Source of the DNA: Himantopus leucocephalus
Taxonomy: Eukaryota > Chordata > Aves > Charadriiformes > Recurvirostridae
Direction of reading: 5' to 3'
DNA length: 64,000 nt
Assembly: GCA_003993805.1 (NCBI GenBank)
Contig: RSEF01000001.1
Coordinates: 149,005,610 to 149,069,609, forward strand
The position numbers and the translations under genes are program-made. A model generated the notes under the pieces. That model made no database searches. It worked only from the letters and a program-made list of their open reading frames with translations, and was not told the origin of the DNA. Of the stretch, positions 11,837 through 26,200 are shown one piece after another. The stretch's first letter is position 1; each line of letters opens with the position of its first letter.

Positions 11837-14800
11837 TGGCAGAAGACTTAGCCGTAGCCGGGTCATCAAAAAGCATTTTCCATTCATTTCATGGGGCTAC
11901 TCAGCAAGGCCTTTCCCAAGATCAGGATCTCCTTGAGCACAGCAGAAGAGCTGTATGAACCAAACACCACCCACATCTCAGGGCTGGAGGCAACTGGGAC
12001 TTTAAGCAATGAAGACACTGTATAGTGACAGCTCAAAAAGACGATACTTTCACTTTGACAGAGTGGTCTTAAATTTAATACTGGATCTTCTGGCTGTTGT
12101 ACAGTTTTCTGGTTGATGTCAAATGAAGCACAGGTAAATTGGATATTTTTTTCTTATCACTTCACTAGCTGAATTAGAAACTGGTGTTACCTGGTTTCCT
12201 AACTCACTTCAGCTCCCAGGTCATCTCTCTGGTCATCAGTAGGGTTTAAAAAGACTAGTGCTATTTACCGCTTCAGTTTCTAAGCTGCAAATTACATTGC
12301 TGATACAATGCAGCCCTTTGCTGCTCTTAATTTCTTAGCTTGAAGCAATGGAGTTTTGCCACAGTGTGGTTACTAGAAACCTGTGAGGCAAGACAATGTG
12401 ACTGTGGTTAATGACTGGTTTGTCTCAGGTCTTTAAAAAGTCTTTAAAGGATAACATTCTTAAAGGATGTAAATGCATAAAAGAAAATATTTGAGATCAC
12501 CAGGGTTTATTGTGGTATGTTTCTGTTAAGTAACAGTTTCTCAAGAAATAAAATACATGTGGGCGTGCCTCTGGCAAGCACTAAAGCATTACTGGTTCTT
12601 TGCAAAAAGCACGAGCTGACATCACTTAGAAAGTCCTCAAGAGAGGTTAAGTGGAAAAGTACCACCTTCTTAGGATTTAGCTTTATTAGCAAGGAATAAA
12701 GACTAAGACTTTGCATCTCATTGGGAGTGAGGGGTGGTACCTCACTGAACAGGCTGGGTTGGGATGCCAAACCCTTGAGTGTTTAGGGGCAGAACAGCTG
12801 GCTCTTGTTAACCACTCTGTACAACTCTGTACTTCTTTCTCTTCTTGGCTGATTTTGCTGTTTTCATTTTGGGTCCTCTGGTGTCGGGGTCAGAATTTTT
12901 ACTCATGCCCTATTTTACTTATGCACTAACCATTTTGGGGTTATTTGGTTTAATATTGCCATTTGGTAATGTCAAGCAACCTGAGGAGAGGACTAGTAAA
13001 GTTATGTAGTTACTACGCTCCTTGGTATTGTGAGTGGGAGAAACTTAACCCTTTGAAGCCTGTTAGAGGGCTGCAGTGGGACGGCAAAAAGGTTAGGAAT
13101 GAACATTTGGAAGCACAAGAGTCTTGCACCTGGTTCATGATCTGCAGTATAGGAAGGCAAGTTACTATTTTGTCAAAAAACTATGAATAAAATACAGAAG
13201 TTGAAGTTAGGTTTATCATGCCAAGCAAGCTGGTCGTAAGACTTAGTGCAAACCTCGTTGCATCTGGTTCTTGGGAACTGTCCGTGCATCCTTCATGTGC
13301 AGCAGGGACCAGAACCATCCGAATCCAGAAAAATTCCCACTCAGTAGTGTCAGCTGGAAACGGGTTGCTTTGGGATCATTCTGCAACTCAATTCAGTTTT
13401 CCGTGTATTCTTTTGTATCTTTAAATACAGAAAATGATAGAAATGAGGCACATTGGAAGGCAATTATTGGAACCAAATTTGACTAAACAAGTGAATGTTG
13501 AGCTTATAAGAATTACAAAGAATAGATGTAGATTCTTCATTTTCTTTTTTTAAAGCTCAAGAACACTGGGAATAGTTACTTGTTATTTGATGTAGTCTTA
13601 ATTTCTTATGTTCTGAAGTTCCATTTATACCTGGAATCAAATAAGCACATCTAGAAAGCACAGATCACTTAAGCCTAAAGGTAATCTAAAATAGTTTAAA
13701 TGACATGCCTTTAGAGATGCCTATTTCTTTCTATCGACTACCAAGGGACCCTACAGAGACTGGATTAGATGAATGCAACGCTCTGTGTTTAGGAACCACT
13801 CTGCAGCAAGAGAGAGGAACTGCTAGTTCTGCTAGTGATTTGCTACAGGGCATTTGCAGATTTCTGTTCTGGTCTACGGGGCCAAAGAATGGTCCTAAAA
13901 TCATTCTGCTAATGGAGAACAGGAACCTAGTACCCCAAGGTGGGGTGGCAGGAGTGTGCTCGTGGTGGCCTGGTGACACCAGTAGGACGGGAAATGTCTT
14001 GGAGTAGTCCTCACGGTCTGGCAAGGGCCCATGTGAGAGTTTTGCTCCCCAAATGGAGGAGCAGCCCTACTGGTTCCCATTTTGTTATTCCTGGGCCCAG
14101 GAAGCCTGAGCTGGGTATCTCCTGCACCAGTGACAGATATTTCTGTCAGAGGTCTAAAATAGATTACCTTCAGAGCACAGATATAATTTGTTCCTTGTCC
14201 TCCACCCTCCTATGGTTCACAGCTAATTTCCCCTTCTAATTACCTGATTACAGTCTTGATTTTTAAAGACACAATTGATCTTATGGAGTTCAGTGTACTG
14301 AGAGTACAGCAGGCATAAATTAGAAGGAGCTCCTCCATGTTGGACAGTGGGGTTTTTTGCAATTGCCATAATCTCTTTGTAGTCTTTGCAAATGAGCAGA
14401 ATATAACTCTGAGAACGTGTGTTTCTTCTTGTAAAGAAAAATTCAAAAACCTTTTATAGGCTTCTTTAACGATCACATAAGAGGAGCAGAGAGCAGGACA
14501 GTGAGAGGCTAGCATTGTGTGCCTTGTGAGGCGGTAGGAATAGCTTTATAAACATAAGGAGCTTCAGTTCATCAAAAACACATCTTGCAGGTAGTTTAAA
14601 TTCAGAGTCCTGTGTGGTGGGTGAGGTCATACCTTCATACCTGTTGTAGTTCCTGGGACATTTCTTGCTGCTATTTTAAAGGCAGTCTTTGATAAGAAGG
14701 CAGAATTTGGGCTTCTTCCTTGAGAACTTATAATGCCATTATCTAGGTGGAGGTGATGATTATGAATTTAAGTAGTATTTACAATTCCCTTCGCTTAGCT

Positions 14801-15153
14801 GCAGGAAAAAGGACAACTTTCTGAAAAGAGAATGCAATAATTTCTTTAGGCCACCCTAAGATCTCTCATGAAAACTTGCAGTAGCTTAAGGGCTCTGGTG
14901 TTTCCAAGCTGCACTAAATTACGTATCAGTATGTGTGAATACATATGACTAGAAGGAATGTGCTGAACTATTTCTGGCTATTTCTGTTGCTGTATCATCT
15001 ACGTTAAAGGTCAGGGAGTACCATGTCACCTAAGGCATTACACAAGTGAAATTCCCAGCTGAGGAGAGGTGCGACATTTCTAGCTCTACTGTGCAACCAA
15101 ACCACTATGAAAACTGATGGTATTTGGTATTTACTGTTTGGGTAAAATTATTT

Positions 15154-15154
15154 N
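15154..15154. other. Single ambiguous base (N)
   Basis: An isolated N within TATTTNCATCC. I saw no duplicated flank here, unlike at 4441 and 29792. Similar isolated Ns occur at 29639 and 40667. Confidence 0.9.
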
Positions 15155-16555
15155 CATCCATCATCTATGGAGCTCTTAGCCTGAAATGAAAGAGAAAAAA
15201 ATGCGCGGGGATGATATAGCAATATGTCCCCTTTGGCAAGCTTTCCCAGATATTTGGGGCTGCTCTAGTCATTGTTTCCCATGCTGCAAGTATCCAGGCC
15301 AAGATGTGAACCCACTTCCTCAATATTTGTTGTTGTATAGCCATGATATACCTCAGAATAAATTTCTCAAATGAAGAACATGAACATAATTGAAGAGGGT
15401 TTTGGAGCAGATGTTCAGCCACAAATTTGCTAGGAGGTCACTGATGATGCCAGTGGACCTATGCTGATTCACATGTGCTAAAGATTAAACAATCCTTTCC
15501 TTTTGCTCCCCTGAAGCATTTAGAGGAAATACTAAATCTTGTGTCTAAAGAATGTAAAGCTACACGAGTTGCAAGAATATAAAAAATAAAGGTCGAAAAG
15601 CATTCCAAATGTATACTAGTCTAGATTTATGCATACATGTGTAATACTGTATCTAATACTATAGATAATGTTAAATTGGCTATTTATTGATTGCGTTGGG
15701 ATTTACAGGACATGATTTTCTTTTTCTTGCCTGTTAGCTTTTGAGGCTTAGTTATTGTTTTAGCTCCCACGAGAAGGAATATGTGATCTTATGCCAAAGA
15801 CCTTAATTCTCTGAGATGTTGTTATCTCACTGAATAACATACAGGATTCGGCTTTTTGAAAATATATTCTCCTACTAGCAGACGTTTAAACCAGAGAGGG
15901 ATGTTCTCTGGGCTTCACATCACTACAAACAGCATAGCAGATGTGCTTATGCTGTATTAATATCCTTTAAATGTTGCAAACATCTATTTCAGCATCATGG
16001 AAACACTGCATGTAACTTCTAGGCAAGGCAGCTAATCATTCTTCTGTCAGTGAAAATGTATGAATAGGATGAACTAGTAATTTTCTTTTATGCTGAGTAT
16101 TTGTTTTTGCATATCAGGAACTGTTGGACAGCACTGTCCTTTGAATATTTATTAATTTGCACTGCTTTGAGAAAAAACAGTGGGAAAACAAATATTTGCT
16201 TGCTTCAAGGTGTGTGCAGCTTGCTTTCTTTAGCATTATAGAAGTTTTCATTAAACTTTTCTAAAGAAAAAAAATCTGAGTTTGGATTATTAGTTCCTTT
16301 TACGCTACTTAGACAAATTACACTACTTACACGAATATCTCACTAGCTGTGCTGCTGGCAATTACTGGCATCACGAGTACTCATAGAGTTCAATGTCTGT
16401 GCTGCAGAAAGTAAAAGCTGTAATGGACTTGGGATAAACTAGGCTATGAAGCAGTCCATTGGTTTAATCACATGTGAAATGCTTATCGAATGCGATGTGA
16501 AACAATCACATTCACTTGTTGGAAGGAAAAGTTGTTCCCAAGGCAATTTATTGCG

Positions 16556-17560
16556 GCTGACTGGTCTGTAGTTCCCCAGGTCTTCCTTTTTTCCCTTTTT
16601 AAAAATGGGAGTTATGTTTCCCCTTTTCCAGTCACTGGCAACTTCACCAGACTGCCACAACTTCTCAAATATAATGGATAGTGGCTTAGCAACTTCATCT
16701 GCCAGACCCACAGATGCATGTCATCAGGTCCTATGAATTTGTGCACCCTCAGGTTACTTAGATGGTCTCGAACCTGATCTTCTCCTACAGTGGGTGGTTC
16801 TTCATTCTCTCAGTCACTGCCTTTGCCTTCTGTGATCTGGGCAGCATGGCTAGAGCACTTGCCAGTGAAGACCTAGGCAAAAAAGTTACTGAGTGCCTCA
16901 GCCTTCTCCATATCCCAGACAACCAGGTGTCCTCTTTCTTTCTGGAGAGGGCCCACATTTTCCCTAGTCTTCCTTTTATTACTGGCGTACGTGTAGAAGC
17001 TTTTCTTGTTGCCCTTGATGTCCCTGGCCAGATTTAATTCTGTCAGAACTTTAGCTTTCTAACCTGATCCCTGACTGCTTGAACAATTTCTCTGTATTCC
17101 TCCCAGGCTACCTGTCCTTGCTTCCACCTTCTGTAGACTTCCTTTCTGTGTTTGAGTTTGTCCAAGAGCTCCTTGTTAATGCATGCAGGCCTCCTGATGT
17201 TTTTGCCTGACTGCCTTTTTATTGGGATGCATCTCTCCTGAGCTTGGAGGAGGTGATCCTTGAATATTAACCAGCTTTCTTGGGCCCCTCTTCCTTCCAG
17301 GGCTTTATCCCATGGTACTGTGCCAAGCAGATCCCTGAAGAGGCCAAAGTTTGCTCTGGTGAAGTCCAGGGTAGTCAGCTTGGTGTGTACCCTCCTCTCT
17401 GCAGAGCAGTTCTCTGATCTTGAACTCCACCATTTCATGGTCACTGCACCCAAGGCTGCCCTTGAGCTTCACATTCCCCACCAGCACCTCCTTGTTGGTG
17501 AGAACAAGGTCCAGCATGGCACCTCTCTTAGTTGCCTCCTCTATCACTTTCTAACATCAT
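16556..17560 (-). mobile_element. CR1 LINE fragment, degenerate ORF2 (endonuclease-RT)
   Basis: Read on the - strand, this is the central part of a CR1 non-LTR retrotransposon ORF2. It covers the C-terminal end of the endonuclease, the linker and the start of the reverse transcriptase. Recognisable stretches are GAMLDLVLTNKE and [12 protein letters not shown] (about 17530-17410), [19 protein letters not shown] and [20 protein letters not shown] (about 17280-17110), [12 protein letters not shown] (about 16950) and [15 protein letters not shown] through [12 protein letters not shown] to NYRPVS, which ends at 16556. The copy is dead. It has a stop at 17045-17043, at least two more in-frame stops before the RT part, a small deletion that shifts frame just before LADEVAKPL, and a further frameshift in the endonuclease part. 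Similarity starts partway through the endonuclease, which is normal 5' truncation. It stops inside the RT, so the usual 3' end is missing. Confidence 0.93.
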
Positions 17561-20547
17561 GTGATTTCTTCAGAATATAGAAATGTGTTGCTGCCTGTGA
17601 GGATGTGCTTACAGTTCTGGTTCATGGAAGTCTTCTTCCACCAACACTTTCTGGTATTTTTATCCTGCTGCTTCTATATACTGCTTTCTGTACTTAAAAC
17701 ATCGGTATCATCCATAACACCGGCATTCCCAGCAATGAAAAATCAGAATTCAGCCTTCAGTCAGCCCTGGGATGATTTCAGGGCCACCATATCACCAGAT
17801 TTTCCTATAAATAGTAATGTTTCAAAGAGTGACAAGCTGCATATTTTATGTCCTCCTCAGGAAAGTTATTTTTGGGCTTTGGTTATTAGGGCCTCATTGA
17901 GATCACTGGTAACAGTCTTCTGGACTTTGGTACTATCTCTGATCCATAATTTTTCAAATATAAAAGAAATGGAAGGTAAAATACAGCATTTTTGCAGCGT
18001 AGTGTTGCATCCAGTTATGAAACAGCTTGACAGATTTTTTTTATCTATTCAGCTCTAACAGTAGTTAACATACTGAAATTTATCTAGTTCAGTTTTAGTT
18101 TTAATTTCTCTTCCGTCTCTCTACTTCTGTGCAACTGAAGGCAGTAATACCACCTGCAAAATATGTCATGCTTAAAACAAGAGGTACAAAGATGCTAATT
18201 CCACTAGGGTTAGTAGAAGTCTTGCCATGAACTACATTGAGATCGGGATTTCATTTACTGCATTGCTTACCACATATTGCATAACTAATCCTTACGTGCT
18301 GGGGAGATGCCAGTTCCAAAGTTACTTAAGTACATTTTTGATTTTTAAATAACACTTGTCTTTTGACAATCACTTTTACTTTGATATCTATTCTTAAAAC
18401 CACCTCTTGTGGGTAGAAAAATAATACTACTTATTTCACTGACATTTTGGTAATAGTATAATTTTCTGCCAGTAATTTCATATTTTTCCAAATATAAAAT
18501 TATGTACTCAAACTTCCTTCTTTCCTTTCTGTGTCTGGAGGCTGTCTATGTGGCATTCCATTTATGGGCCATGTTCAATATGGAATACAACCATGTGCAT
18601 ATATAAACCATGCGTATTGAGTTTCTGCCTAATCTCCCAATTTACTGTAGCTATGGACTCTCTACCACTCTCAAGAAAAAAAAAACTGAATATGAAACCT
18701 TAAGTCAAGGGCCAGTGAGATTCAAAAATTTTGTAGCTGGATCAGCAGCATGCTGTATTTCAGGCACCCACCTAAAAGCAGAGGAAGAATTGCAGTTGAT
18801 TAAAGAGTAATCACTGGATTGCCCAGAAAATATAGCCCTTCTTCAGTGCCTCTTAAAGGATTCACTGTTCAGTCCTAGATGCAGTGTGTTCTGACTTATT
18901 AACAACTCCAAAAGAAAACAGGGAAATGTCATTTTTTTGGTTTCTATCAGTGCGTTCAACTTTGATTACTTTGGAAGATAGGCTCTGATTCCAAGACGTT
19001 TACAATCTAAGATCAGATTTTGGCACCCTTGCTCATGCTGAATAGCATTAGTCAGGGCTGAGCTGCTGCTCATTCAGGTCACATAGATCAGAATTAGTCA
19101 TCAGTTGAGACGGTGGTGTTCAAACATCTTTACATGAGGCAGCGCTGCCAATGTTTTTCTGCTGCTTTTTTTCTGTTTATCTGTACCTCTCTTTTAGCAC
19201 ATAAGCACATAAAAAACACTTCAGTTAAAAAAAGTGCTTTGAGCAGGAAACTGAATGAGTTAAACTGTTGGGCATACAAAGGAGCAGGAGGGATTTTGTA
19301 CAGAAAGAATGGCATGGAAGAAAGCCCTGTATACCAAACACAGTCCTAAGAAACAAACCCTAAAGGTTGGCAGGTTTTCACTGGACTTCCAGTAGATGAG
19401 CAATGATTAGTTTGCCTTTTTAAAACGTTGTCTCCTGCCAACCCCAAATCCCCTTCTCCCATTTCCAGTGCAGCATTCAGCCTGCAGGATAAGCGGATGA
19501 TGAGGTAGACACTTGTGGTGTGGAAGGGATTCAAACAATGTGAATGAGATTTTGATCTTCTGGGACTTCTGTGGTACAGGGAGTGAAGAGGAGGAAAGAC
19601 AAACTGGTCTTCGTTTGTAGAAAAGGCTTTAATCTTTTCTGTGCTGTGTGGCTATGGCTGAGGAGAGACGAGGGGAGTTGTCTTCCTGCTTATATCAAAT
19701 TGCCAGGCCTTTAATTTTGACCAGATGCACCACGCAATTATGGCAGCGCATGGATAGTTATAAATGAATTAGTCTTTGGCAAACTGAACTTTATTTCAAG
19801 TAAGATCAGCATCACAGAAGATACAGGAAAGCAAATTTTGTGATGGGATCAGTGCATTTTTTAAATGCTCGGGTTTCTTGGCAGAATGAAAGGACGCATT
19901 AGTGCAAAGAGGCAAAGTATCCTAATTTCTAAGCATACCTCTGGAACAGACGCCTTGCTGCTCTTCCCACAGAGCAAGCAGGACTAAATACCAATGGGCA
20001 GTCTGAACCTTGCCTCTGTTTGCTGAACTTCCCTTTTTGCTGTGGTTCATATTGGGGTAATAGGTAGCATTCCTGACACTGCCATTGCGCTCCCCACACT
20101 AATTGTCACAAAGTACAGAAGGTTCAAGCACGCTTGGTTCCCAAGGCTGCTAATGAGCCCTCAGCTCTCCTCACCCTTAATGAACTAAGGTTTGTTTGTG
20201 GGGGATTCTTGTCTGTCCCTCCTTTTCCCTGGTCAGGGGAGGAGGCAAGAGTTCACACAACCGAACAATGACTTTACAGTGTAAAGACGACGCAGCTGTG
20301 CCATCTGAAGCCGTCCTCAGTTATGAGCAACAATGCTTAAATAGATCGTACTGTGAAGAGGTACAGCTCTGTGAGTGTGAAGCATAGCTTTTGCTTCTGC
20401 TTCACTGACCCGTCTGCTTGCGGCAGCGACGGGCCCTTGACGGGAGCTTAGGCAGGGAGAGCTGCGGAGGGTGACTCTTTCAAAACCACTCTCTGTAACG
20501 CCGAGTGCAGGAAAGAAAACAAAATGAAGTTTCAGTTGATCTCTGAT

Positions 20548-20558
20548 GGGGGGGGGGG
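20548..20558. repeat. G11 homopolymer
   Basis: Eleven consecutive G residues in GATG(11)TTC. This is a likely length-variable and error-prone site. A similar G12 run lies at 38974-38985. Confidence 0.9.
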
Positions 20559-20899
20559 TTCTGATTCTGATGCATTCTCCAGAAAATCCCATGCCGTCCA
20601 TTTAGAAGTCATTGATTCCTAATCCACTTCAGGTGGTTAATAGGGCCATTAAAGCAAGCAGTAGTGCCTAAGTTTTAGCAATAGACAGTACTCACCACAA
20701 GCGCAAGCACACACACAAAAACCCCTAAGCAAATCACACATTTCACTGTCTTACTCTCTAGAAGTGCTTCATGTACTATAGGTTAGGATCATCAGAAATT
20801 TGGGCTAAACTACTGTTTATTGTTTACTTCATCTGCCTTTCTTTAGGCATTTCGGTTATGACACTGTGTCATCCTCTGGCTATATTAATCTTTCCGCAA

Positions 20900-21105
20900 A
20901 TATGTGTGTGCTATATGTTTGTGCATATATGTACAGGTACACATGCACAAAAATACAGGTGCATATAAATACAGCTACACGTGTTCTTGAAATATATAGG
21001 AGTATATTAATATATGATATATTTATGTATATATTATATGTAAAAATATCACATGCTTTCCTAGAAACATTATTCCCTGTATATATTCAGATATATATTT
21101 ACACA
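20900..21105. repeat. AT-rich imperfect TA/TG/CA microsatellite region
   Basis: A low-complexity stretch made of TATATA, TGTGTG and ACACA-like steps interrupted by unique sequence. Short frames across it on both strands are artefacts of the simple composition. Confidence 0.7.
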
Positions 21106-21670
21106 GGAAAACACAAACATCCTCCAAATGCTGTACTCTTGCTATAATAGCAAATGAAAATTTCAGTCTGGGAAAATAACTGTTAATTGTAATAGCAGTG
21201 AGAGATATGTTACCAGTTATAATACTCTGGACTAATCCTTGCACAGTGCTATACAAAGGTGAAGTTTTTTTAAAAGTTTTACTGGTAGATTAGTGAAACC
21301 AAAAGCAGCATCTGCAGAAGAAATCTAATTTTTCTGTAATAGGCTGTTTGAAGGTCATCATTTTGGTTTTTAATAATGCACAGAAACATCTGCTGTTTTC
21401 CTCGATCGCATGAGAGAGAAAGGGAAAGAGAAAGAAATTAAGAAGGAGCTTTTCTTTTGCATTCTTAAGTGAACAGAGGCAAGAAAAGAAATAAAGCAGT
21501 CCGGGTTTAAATACCTTGATGTGTGCATGTGCAGGTTCAAAACTTTAGATTGTTCTCCCTCCTGGCGTGGTGGGTTGATAGCCCCGGGAGCAGTGGCGAA
21601 AGTTGACAACCCCCCACGGCTGACCCCTCATGTTCTCTCTTGCCTAATCGAATTTTACGTGTGTTTCCAG

Positions 21671-22410
<740 letters not shown>

Positions 22411-22829
22411 TAGTCATGCGGCATGTAGTTGGGAAGGAAAGTGCCCTTCAGTTGCATGCTAAATTCTTCATTTGGTCAGGGGTTGGGAAAGGGAGGTGCG
22501 TCTTCTCTAACCAGATGAGATACACATACAGATCTATACACGCATTTGCTCGTCACCATTGAAACGGTGTCGGATTTTGCGTAAGGAAAGACTCCTCAGT
22601 TGTGCTTTGCTTCCTCTGTAGCTATCATAAAGAATATGCAGCATATACTACTGTTTAGGTGAATTTTCTTATCTACCTACAGCTTTATTTGTGGCAGCTG
22701 GCAAGGTTTAGCGCTGGCTGCACATGCACAGGCGCCGATTGAAATATCAGGCATTCTTTGCGTACGCTCTGCTGTTGATTATTTTTCATTTGGTTGCTTT
22801 CATTGTGAAAAGACCTTTGCATCACCGCT

Positions 22830-23260
22830 AACAGGCGATGCATTTATCCGTGCCGGCTTTAGGGATGCCAGCTGCCCGCCCAGCCAGGGAAACCGAATGC
22901 CAGCTCTGCTCTTCCCGCGCTGCCTCCCACCCGGGCTCACAGGCGGCGCAGTCCTGGAAACAAAACCAAAATTGTGTCCGAGCTTCTTGTGGCATTCCCA
23001 CAGTTCGGTGAGCTCCCGGCACACGCCCTTGCCAGGTAGCCAGGGGGCTCCGGCAGCCCCTTGGCCCCGCGCAGGATGCCCTGGGTGGGGTGGCACTGGG
23101 CAGCCAGGTCTCAGGGCGCTCTGGTGGCTCTCCCACCTGGCTGTATGTTCCTCTCATGCCGGTTTGGGTGCTGCTGCAGAGCAAAGGCAGGAATTAAGCA
23201 CCCCACGCTTTCCTCCACCCACTCCTCCCAGACAGTCTGTGTGTGCCTGTGTGTGGCTTG
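22830..23260. promoter_or_regulatory. GC-rich intronic block just downstream of first coding exon
   Basis: This segment starts about 440 bases after the exon's donor and is clearly richer in C+G and CG dinucleotides than the rest of the intron. Together with the GC-rich first coding exon it makes a CpG-enriched zone of about 1.5 kb. Frames on both strands (up to 162 codons) lack recognisable domains and reflect composition. An intronic regulatory element or internal promoter is possible but not shown. Confidence 0.35.
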
Positions 23261-26200
23261 GGGGGGACTTTTTTAAAGATGGACTGCCATCGAGAAATCA
23301 CAAGCATGGAGATGATCTGTCAGCCTTCCCATGCAGAATTTCAGAGGTGGAAAAAGAAACTCAATTAATAGGTTTAATTAACTGAGAGGGTTTTTCTCAA
23401 ATACCTTCAAAGATAAGTGGCTGCACATGTCTGGGATAATTTTATGTCAGCGCATGTAAAACCTGCACCCACACGCTGTGTGGATTTTGTGCCCCTGTGC
23501 ACGTGCAAACATGCAGGTCATATTCTGTGATTTTAGTAATGTAATGAAAGATGCTTCTTCGCCTGGACCTGACAGCTTCTTTTCATCTCTTGAAGACTTT
23601 TGTATTTACTAAGGAGGAGTTGTTATTTTTGCTTTCTGACCTGGTTTGTTATTTTACTAGGTAAGAGTCTGGCCGCTTGAGTCTTGATAAAATGGGACAT
23701 GGACTATAATTGTGAATAGAAGATGCATGGACTTAACAGTGGTTTTCAGTAATCCAGCAGGTTTATCTCCTTAACAAGTGCAACTATTTAGTAAGCTAAC
23801 AGTGTATTGGTTATCAACTTTATATGAGTACGAATGCAGTACTTAACATGAAATACCTTCAACATTAAATACTGGATAAGTATATTTTTCAGGATGTAAA
23901 AATAATAGTAAACATTTCTTAGTGTTGATGTATGCGCATATGGCAAGTCTTGAAAGAAGAATTTAGAAGGCATGTCTCTTCTCTTGAGATCTTTGACTTA
24001 ATATTGCAGATAGTTAGGCAAAAAAATTAGGGTATTTTTGCATGATCTATGACTTTTCTGTGCCAGGATGCCTAAGCAAATTCTGAGTGGGTATCTCAGA
24101 CAGGCAAGTAACATTCACATTAGATGGTACCCAGTTTAGCTACCTTGGAAGAAGCCTAACAGAGTACTTTCCACCAGCCTCCTTGAAGAGTAATTCAAGT
24201 ACTAAGTTAATGGTTACCATAGGCCTGGGTCACATAACTCTTTCCTTATAATGGCAACTCCTATCACTGTTTATAATATCTGTACAATTATTATATTTTT
24301 TTGAGGTGTGGACTTTCTTTGTATCTAAACTATCTAAAAGTAGTCTATACAGACAATTATTAGTCTCCATGAAATCCAGTTACTATCCTCTTTGTTGTGA
24401 GACAGACTATTTCACTTTGTTAATGCCAGTGATGGCTAATTATGCCAGCAGTCATGACACGTTTATACTCTGAGCCCAGGAACAGTAGGCTAGGTGGGTT
24501 CCATCCAGATCCAGCGTCCGTTCTCTGTTGACAAGAAGGTAATCTGAAAACCCTGTCTTTCCTTTCTTCATTGCATCTTCCATCCCAGAAATTTGTGCTG
24601 TTTTATGTATTGAACTCCGAAAATGAGATTTTCAGTTCAGTAGATGGGCACTTATCCCTCAGGAGTAAAGGAACGATACCTGTTCACACCAGTGTTTGGT
24701 AGCTGGTGGGCGAGAATTTCAGGTCTGTTTTCATGTTCAGGCCTCCTCGTTCGTAAATGGTGTTACGACCTCTTGAGTCACTGGCTCTACTGCTAACGTA
24801 AATCTTAGGGATGAGCTTGCAGATGGTCTTTGTGAACTTACACATAATGTGCACATGCCTTTAGCAAATTCAATGATCAAGCAGATCACAAAAACCCTAC
24901 CTGAAAAAATGGATTCTTGCTTGCTATATTGCTGCTGTGAGTCTTTAAAATACATAGGGTTTGATAGATAGGCTACCTAAACCTTTAGAAAAAATTCTGA
25001 AAGAATGAGCATGCGGTAGCCAATAGTATAGTGGATTCATTCAAAAATGGGTGGTTAACTGTATTTTTAAAAAAGAAAAGCAAAACCGCTTCAAGCGACA
25101 CTTTCTTTCTTGTGATTTTTCTTTTTAAATCAACACATTGTTGATGCTAACAACAGCAACTGGTGTTGCTCTGGGTGTCAAGCTATGCTAATTACTTGCA
25201 TTCTCTTCCAGCGGTGTTACTAATTATTTAAACAATATCTCACCCTTCACTAAGCATAGGACAAAAGATGCCATTACAATCTAGCTCCTTTTGTGACAAA
25301 AATGAAACCCCTTAATTAGGAGTTCTGTACACTTGTCCAACAGAGACGTCTATGCTGAAGTGTGTTTAACAGTCAATGAAATAGCAATTGTGGACATCTG
25401 AAAATGAGAAAGTGTTTTCCTTTGGCAACTACAGCTTCAGCCCTGAGAGGTGCTTTTCTTTCTCAGCTTGTACTGGAGTGGAGGGGGTTGAGGGCACTTG
25501 TGTTCTTCCAGGGGTGATCCTTTCTGGCTTAGTTAGGTGAACACATGGTGTACCTTCATGCTTATATTTGTTTCAGTGTTTACAGATGTGGTGTTGTGGG
25601 TTTTTTTTTAAGTAGATCATAGACAGATGCATATTAAAAACAGAAAAATCATAAACCAAGACCAAAACAGAGAACAGGAAATATCCTGGTGATATGCTGA
25701 ATTTGTGAGGTGGTGCTGAAAATTGTAGTATAAATTAGAAATAATTTTTAGCTACATAAAAAATGAGAGCTTTAAAAATAGAAGGTGCAAAAGCTTATGC
25801 TTAGCCCACCATATTACCTCAAAGAAAATATTTGTGGCTAATTACTTTTGATATTGATTATTTGCTTTCTGTGTTGTTGCAATGGAAAGTAAAAGACAAT
25901 TGAAAAGTATGTTCATTTTTTTCAGAGAAAATTAATAAAATTACCATTGTTCTATAGATGTATTTATACTCAAGAAAGTGATAAGAAGAGTGAAAAGATT
26001 AGTTTTGAACGAGAGAGAATGTTTATGGGAGAAGTTACAAGGTGTGGATGGAAAGATATCACTCATTTAATATTAGTGAATAGCCATGAAAAGGTGTAAC
26101 AAAAGAGGAAGACAGTAAACCATATTTTTAAATGGTGTAAAGCCACCATAACTCCATTGAAACAAATGTTTTTACTCACTTTCGTATTTACTGAGAATCT

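Larger units (their letters stand above)
10641..16555. other. Non-coding flank, no gene seen
   Basis: AT-rich sequence with only short reading frames lacking recognisable domains. It contains an A-run near 11335-11345, a two-copy tandem repeat, a purine-pyrimidine alternating tract and a single N at 15154. No RNA gene or conserved exon was recognised. Confidence 0.65.
17561..21670. other. Non-coding region upstream of MID1 first coding exon
   Basis: The longest frame here (17561-18058, +, 165 codons) starts at the edge of the CR1 fragment and has no family signature, so I treat it as spurious. The stretch contains an alternating TA/CA region, a G11 run and a mildly CpG-enriched patch near 20400-20500. 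It ends in a splice acceptor with a pyrimidine-rich tract (GTGTTTCCAG, 21661-21670). Upstream non-coding MID1 exons may lie here or further left, but none could be identified. Confidence 0.6.

Noticed and set aside
16762..17037. 91-codon frame on the + strand
   Set aside because: It is antisense to the CR1 ORF2 fragment, which explains the sequence on the - strand.
17561..18058. 165-codon frame on the + strand, hydrophobic near its start
   Set aside because: It begins at the edge of the CR1 fragment, has no family signature or splice-site support, and is embedded in AT-rich non-coding DNA.
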